Shown here: positions 58,446 to 64,000 of the stretch, piece by piece
How positions within the stretch are numbered: the stretch's first letter is position 1
Layout of the letters: each line of letters opens with the position of its first letter
Source of the DNA: Papio anubis
Taxonomy: Eukaryota > Chordata > Mammalia > Primates > Cercopithecidae
NCBI RefSeq assembly: GCF_008728515.1
Contig: NC_044981.1
Span: forward strand, 134,975,937-135,039,936
Reading direction: 5' to 3'
DNA: 64,000 nucleotides
The notes under the pieces: generated by a model
Seen by the model: the letters and a program-made list of their open reading frames with translations, nothing else
What the model was told of the DNA's origin: nothing
Databases searched by the model: none
Program-made: the position numbers and the translations under genes

Positions 58446-59035
58446 GAATATATCCTGGAGCATAAAAAAAGTCTTGACAAATTTAGAAGCGTAGACAAAT
58501 TATGGAGGTACACTCATTGACGAATGAATTGATTAGAAATAAATAACAGAAAGTTATACAGAAAAATCCCCCATTATTTGGCATTTGTTCAATACACTTT
58601 TAAAGAATACATGGGTCAAAGACAAAAATCACAAGGAAAATTAGAAAATAATTTAAACCAATTGAAAAACACAATATTCTATTGAAAATGAAAACAAAGG
58701 TGCCAATCTGAGAGAAAATGTTAGAGATACATATATCTGGCAAAGTGCTTGTATTTGTAATACACTAAAAAAACCCTTGACAGCTTGACAATAAGACAAA
58801 TGATTAAAAATAGAGAGAAAGGTTTGACCAACCATTTTACAAAAAAAGCATAAATGACTCTGAAAAGCATTATGCTTAGCCAAAGAAGCCAGATATTAAA
58901 GAGTAAATACTGTGTCATTTCATTTATATTAAATTATAGAAAGGCAAAACAGATCATTTGTTGCCAGGGGTGGGGATCATTAACTGCAAAAAAAGGCATG
59001 AAATAATTTTTGGGGGTGATGGGAAAACATTCAGG
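58446..59035 (+). repeat. Old L1M/HAL1 LINE, sense (right part)
   Basis: Resumes with ATATCCTGGAGCATAAAAAAAGTC, then GAAATAAATAACAGAAAG, ATGGGTCAAAGACAAAAATCACAAGG and the L1M-like 3' text AGAAAGGCAAAACAGATCA ... TTGCCAGGGGTGGGG. Confidence 0.7.
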
Positions 59036-59540
59036 GAATGAGGTCAAACCCAGGGTGCTGCCAGTAAAATCTGTGGCCTCAGGCTCACAATCAAACCAAA
59101 GCTATGGTTGTAATTTGATTGAGATTTCAGGAAATTGTGGAAGAGTGTCTCATTTTCCTCAGTAAAAATTGCTTCTAAGAATTTTAAGGACAAGACTCTT
59201 TGACCCCTTCTGCTGTGAGGGTCTTCACAAGTAACCCCAAATAGAGGAAGACTCCATTCAGAGAAATAGGTGGATGCCACTGTTGTCTAATGAATTTGAT
59301 TATAATTTGTACACAACAAGCCCACATATTTTAAAAGGAATTTTAGTAGCTTGGACTGAAAGGAACAGACACTGCTCAAAACATAAAAACGATTTTGTGT
59401 CTCCAACTCCCTATGGGCAGGAAGCAGGCTAAGAATATTATGCAGCTGCAAACATGTGTCATTAAAGAGTTCATGGTGTGCGGCCAGGAGTCAAGAAGAA
59501 CCACCCCAGGAAACATATATGGATTCTAATCAACATATGC
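59036..59540. other. Intron, no clear feature
   Basis: Nothing recognised. Confidence 0.4.
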
Positions 59541-60720
59541 CCTGCCTCCTGAGCAAGGTGAAATGGTAGCTCGTTCTTACTGGATCTCAGAATTTTCTCA
59601 TCCCAGTGACCGCAATGTCACTCAGATTGTCCTGCCTCTTTTTAAGTGATGGTATGTATTGTGGTTCTCTTGATCATGTCTCCTCATTGTAAGGTGGAAA
59701 TGTGGGGGCGTATAGTTGGTTTCCTTATTTCATGGTCTTCTGATCAAGAGGAAGTTCCACCCTCACCCTACTAGCCTCATTCTATTTGCTTTAGAAGCCA
59801 GTTGCTAAATACAGCAGCTTGACTTGATTTACATGATGAGATTCTGAACTTAAAGTGTATGATGGTGATGAGACTTTGGGGGTTTAGGGAGATTGGTAAG
59901 TGTATTTTGAAAGTGAGAAGAAAACGCATCATCCTTGGCCAGAGGACTAAGTGTGATAGCTACTCTCCCAAAATGACCCCAGTGGACCAGCTCTCCTGGT
60001 CTAAGTTCTACCATAGTACATATGTGCTATCTTTGTGATTTGCTTTAAGCAATTAGATGTAGTACAAGTGTCTCTGGACCAGTTTCTGGTGTAAGCCATA
60101 AGAAGACCTGGCAGATTCTGGCTTGGCGCAGTGGCTGACACCTGTAATCTCAGCACTTTGGGAGGCCAAGATGGGTGGATTACGAGGTCAGGAGATCGAG
60201 ACCATCCTGGCTAACATGGTGAAACCCTGTCTCTACTAAAACCACAAAAAATTAGCCAGGTGTGGTGGGCGCCTGTAGTCCCAGCTACTTGGGAGGCTGA
60301 GGCAGGAGAATGACATGAACCTGGTGCACCACTGCACTCCAGCCTGGGCGAGAGAGTGAGACTCTGTCTCAAAAAATAATAATAATAAAAATTAAAACAT
60401 TAAGAAGGCCTTGTAGGTTCTGCTTTGCTTTTCAGGATAGTTCCATGCCACCATGTAAAAATGTTGGCTATTTTGTTGGAGAGTCGATTTGGAGATGCAG
60501 TTGTCACAGCACCCCAACAGCTGAGCTGAGATACTCAGCTTTCTTCACCAAAGTGCCAGGCGTGTAGTGAGCCATCTTGGATATAGCAGAACCAGTTGGC
60601 ATCACATGGAGCTGGGCCTAGTTGATTCACAGAATAGTGGAGATAATAAAATGATGTATTTTTAAGCTACTAAGTTTTGTGGTGATTTTTTATTCAGCAA
60701 TAGATAACCGGGCCCCTAAT
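59541..60720 (+). repeat. MaLR/MLT1-like LTR material split by an Alu
   Basis: The right end, ATGTATTTTTAAGCTACTAAGTTTTGTGGTGA ... CAGCAATAGATAACCG, is a typical MLT1-group LTR end. The left boundary is uncertain. The Alu at 60120 is inserted in it. Confidence 0.45.
60120..60401 (+). mobile_element. Alu with deletion in right monomer, sense
   Basis: GGCTTGGCGCAGTGGCTGACACC to GAGACTCTGTCTC plus an A/AAT tail. About 35 bases are missing where GAACCTGG joins TGCACCACTGC. A decayed 20-nt duplication (16 of 20 identical) lies at 60100-60119 and 60402-60421. Confidence 0.95.
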
Positions 60721-62149
60721 ATAAGCCATTAACTGTATGAGACCATAAGATTATGCTAAATACAAATGAGTAAATTTGCTAATTTTGATTTTCTCACTTT
60801 GAATTTTAGCTAACCTTAAATTTTTTTCTCTGACATAAATTTATTATCGGTAGCCACCAATAGTAGAGTTTCGTACAGTTGTTGTTATATTGATTATTAT
60901 TCTTTAGGTTTTTTGGCTTCTTTATTCAGGTTGCTTTTTTCAAAGTTAAGTGATAGTTTAAGCCATTTATAGATCTTGGCAAGAAAGAAGATACCAGATG
61001 TCACATATGTGATGAAAATATCCACAATCTTCTTGTTGTCATGAAAATATATTTTTAAAATCCTTCAGCGGAAGTTTAGATATGTAGTGGTTTATCAGTC
61101 ATAGGAAAACAGATAATTTTTAAAATACATAAAGCATTTTTAAGATTTCTAAACATTTTTAACAGTGTTCTAATTTTAATGGTGAAAATTGGATAAAAAG
61201 ATTCAAATACTCTCTAAAAATGTAAATTCTTCTTTTGGAAGTTTCCAGCATTAAAATTTGGCATATTAGCCATGCTGAAATATATCTGGAGTCTTTGTGA
61301 TGATCAAAAAGAGTGATTCTTTAATAAGCTGGTACTCTAAAAACTTTCTGATAGGTCTCAATGCTTCCATATCAGTTTAATTATATGAGACTATTATAAA
61401 GAGCTACATTCTTTGTCTTACTCCCAAAGGAAGTACATTCCAGGGCATAATTCTATTCTCTTATCAGCAAAATCTTGGGATTATCTCTTGCTTCTTAATT
61501 ATTTTTCTATCCTCAAAATCATGCAAAAAGTTACTTAGAAGCTTTAGGTACTTAGTTTGAGTCAGCATATCTTTGTATGCATACAGACATTGCATTCTGG
61601 AACTTATCCAGTGCTATCAAGTTGATTTAACATAACTTCATTTTTATGCTAAGTAGGTCATGACTGGCAGAGCCAAGAGAAGTCTAATAAACAAACGTTA
61701 ACTTTCTATAGAGTAAGAATTATTTCAAGACTGAGCTGCCCCCGCAAACGCCCTCAAAATGAGAAGAATAAACCTCTAAATTATCCACCAGAATTTCTTA
61801 CATTTTCAGACTTCTCTGGGAGTATAAACATCATAATAATATCAGATTTGAAAGGTATTACTTTTCTTTTAAGGGAAGAGCCATCAGAATTAGAATCTGT
61901 TTGCAAGCATACCTATTAAATAGGTTGAGTGTGTGTGTAGTCCTTGGCAAGACAGAAACAAGAAGATATATGAGTGATTCTGGCTGTACCAAAATGAAGC
62001 ATCACATCCAAATTCTTCCTAGAGGATAACACCAAGACCTTGATTTTTAAGCAATTAAACTTGAAAGGAAATGCTTTTTTTAGCTCAGATACTAGAAATT
62101 TTCCTTAAACATTCTTGGTGAACAGATGAAGATTCTGAAAAGTGGACAA
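60721..62149. other. Intron, no recognised element
   Basis: AT-rich; no gene seen. Confidence 0.45.
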
Positions 62150-62960
62150 ATGATCCTGTTTCCCCATCGTATGTTGAGGAGAAATATACAACAAATGGAA
62201 AATTTATAGAAATCTGACCAATAAATACACAAAGCCCTACCTAATCTCATAAAATTCAAGAATATTCAAAATTTAAAGTAAGACATTTTAATTCACCAGG
62301 GACAAAAATGAAAAAAATTTTTTAATCAAGCAGAGAGTGTGAGAAAAAATTGTCTTGTACCTTGTTTGTGTACTTTTTGACCTAGCAATTCCACTTAACA
62401 TTATCTGTCTTATTAAAAAAACAAACATATGTGCACTCATGAGAATAATCATTGTTGTGCTACCTAACATAATGAGCACATGGAAGCAATCTAGATCTCT
62501 ATTAATAGGAGGATGATTAAATAAATCAGAAAAATCAATATTATAAAGCATTTTAGAGGTTGTGGCAAAGACAGATTTACATATACTGAAATAAAGGTGC
62601 CCAAGATATATTATTAAATAAAAAAGCAAGTTGCAAAACAAAATGCAGTCTTCTTCCATTTTTTTAAAAACATAAAACTAAATCATACATTTCCATATGA
62701 TCATATATGCCTTATGATACATGTATATGGGGTGATGCACATGTACCATACTGATTGCAGTAACCCTTGGGGAAGGAAGAGGAAGATATAGCGGAGTAAG
62801 AGCTATACATATACTAACTTTGTAATTATGGAGAAGTAAAAAGATGGGGGAAATTTCACGGTGTAACTTGAAATAATTCCATCGTTGGTTTTAAACAATC
62901 AATGCTTAAGTGAATTTTAATTAATTGTTTTCACAGTTCTAACTTCCAACTTGACATTGG
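62150..62960 (+). repeat. Old L1M/HAL1 LINE 3' region, sense
   Basis: TTTGACCTAGCAATTCCACTTAAC, GAAGCAATCTAGATCTCTATTAATAGG, ATTAAATAAATCAG and CCAAGATATATTATTAAATAAAAAAGC match old L1M/HAL1 3' text. The minus-strand ORF across it is incidental. Confidence 0.65.
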
Positions 62961-62989
62961 TATTTGCTATAGAATATAAAGATAATTTT

Positions 62990-64000
62990 TCAAAGATCAG
63001 AATGTTGTAGATGTGTGGTGTTATTTTTGAGGCCTCTGTTCTGTTCCATTGGTCTATATCTCTGTTTTGGTACAAGTATCAAGCTGTTTTGGTTACTGTA
63101 GCCTTGTAGTATACTTTGATGTCAGGTAGAGTGATGCCTCCAGCTTTGTTCTTTTTGCTTAGGATTGTCTTGGCAACTCAGGCTCTTTTTTTGTTCCATA
63201 TGAACTTTAGTTTTTTCCAATTCTGTGGAGAAAGTCGTTGGTAGCTTGATGGGGATGGCATTGAATCTATAAATTACCTTGGACAGTATGGCCGTTTTCA
63301 TGATATTGATTCTTCCTATCCATGAGCATGGAATGTTCTTCCATTTGTTTGTGTCCTCTTATTTTGTTGAGCAGTGGTTTGTAGTTTTCCTTGAAGAGGC
63401 CCTTCACATCCCTTGTAAGTTGGATTCCTAGGTATTTTATTCTCTTTGTAGCAATTGTGAATGGGAGTTCACTCATGATTTGGCTCTCTGTTTGTCTGTT
63501 ATTGGTGTAGAAGAATGCTTGTGATTTTTGCACATTGATTTTGTATCCTGAGACTTTGCTGAAGTTGCTTATCAGCTTAAAGAGATTTTGGGCTGAAATG
63601 ATGGGGTATTTTAAATATACAATAATGCCATCTGCAAACAGGTACAATTTGACTTCCTCTTTTCCTAATTGAATACCCTTTGTTTCTTTCTCTTGCCTGA
63701 TTGCCCTGATCTTTGACAAACCTGACTAAAACAAGAAATGGGGAAAGGATTCCCTATTTAATAAATGGCGCTGGGAAAACTGGCTAGCCATATGTAGAAA
63801 GCTGAAACTGGATCCCTTCCTTACACCTTATACGAAAATTAATTCAAGATGGATTAGAGACTTAAATGTTAGACCTAAAACCATAAAAACCCTAGAAGAA
63901 AACCTGGGAAACACCATTCAGGACATAGGCATGGGCAAGGACTTCATGAGTAAAATACCAAAAGCAATGGCACAAAAGCCAGAGTTGACAAGTGGGATCT
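62990..64000 (+). mobile_element. Primate L1 with inverted 5' segment, runs off the window
   Basis: 62990-63708 is antisense L1 ORF2 (reverse-transcriptase C-terminal part; minus-strand text SGYKINVQKSQAF). At 63706-63708 it flips to sense text (CTGATCTTTGACAAACC, then GGGGAAAGGATTCCCTATTTAATAAATGG). In L1 coordinates the inverted piece ends and the sense piece begins at the same place: ATCTTTGA occurs inverted at 62990 and direct at 63709. The 3' end lies outside the window, so its tail and target duplication cannot be seen. Confidence 0.88.

Larger units (their letters stand above)
18907..64000 (+). other. THEMIS: THEMIS intron following exon B (partial)
   Basis: Starts with a consensus GTAAGG donor. 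I looked on the + strand for coding sequence of the remaining THEMIS C-terminus (the stretch after SPK, beginning RHHVDI in human as recalled) and found no match, so the intron appears to extend past the window. A very short or diverged exon could have been missed by eye. Confidence 0.7.

Noticed and set aside
19000..64000. C-terminal THEMIS exons in the rest of the window
   Set aside because: No + strand match to the expected C-terminal coding text was found by eye.

Overview
This is AT-rich primate intronic DNA from inside one immune gene, THEMIS (thymocyte-expressed molecule involved in selection), read on the + strand. Two internal coding exons are recognisable with intact splice sites: 1104-1562 and 17858-18906. 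Spliced together they encode about 502 whole codons in one open frame, corresponding to roughly residues 84-586 of the about 641-residue protein. This part carries CABIT signatures and a proline-rich tail. The first exon(s), the promoter and the last ~55 codons were not found here; the C-terminal exons probably lie beyond position 64000. Alu, primate L1, MIR, L2, MADE1 and MaLR repeats show a primate. The Alu at 14021 has sequence differences I recall as typical of Old World monkey AluY lineages, and several THEMIS residues differ from the human protein as I remember it. A cercopithecid monkey is therefore the best guess (inference).

Layout: 1-1103 is the end of an upstream intron (MIR, AluJ-like). 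1104-1562 is THEMIS exon A. 1563-17857 is a 16.3-kb intron with old L1M/HAL1-type blocks, L2 antisense blocks (one still showing reverse-transcriptase motifs), several Alus and one ERVL-like LTR. 17858-18906 is THEMIS exon B. 18907-64000 is a 45-kb stretch of the following intron. It holds MaLR-type LTRs, a truncated ERVL provirus with a tRNA-Leu primer-binding site, an end-to-end Tigger DNA transposon, a MADE1 hairpin, an ERV1-type solo LTR, three sizeable primate L1 copies and several microsatellites.

The most notable structures are rearranged retrotransposons, not new genes. An Alu (6514-6803) and an L1 (50085-54557) are each split into two oppositely oriented halves inside a single target-site duplication, and a third element (L1, 62990 to the window end) has the same inverted layout. 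This is the expected product of twin priming during reverse transcription. One L1 also carries an exact 87-bp tandem duplication and a 31-T tract. I found no evidence for a novel protein-coding system; long ORFs outside THEMIS lie in retroelements or look fortuitous.
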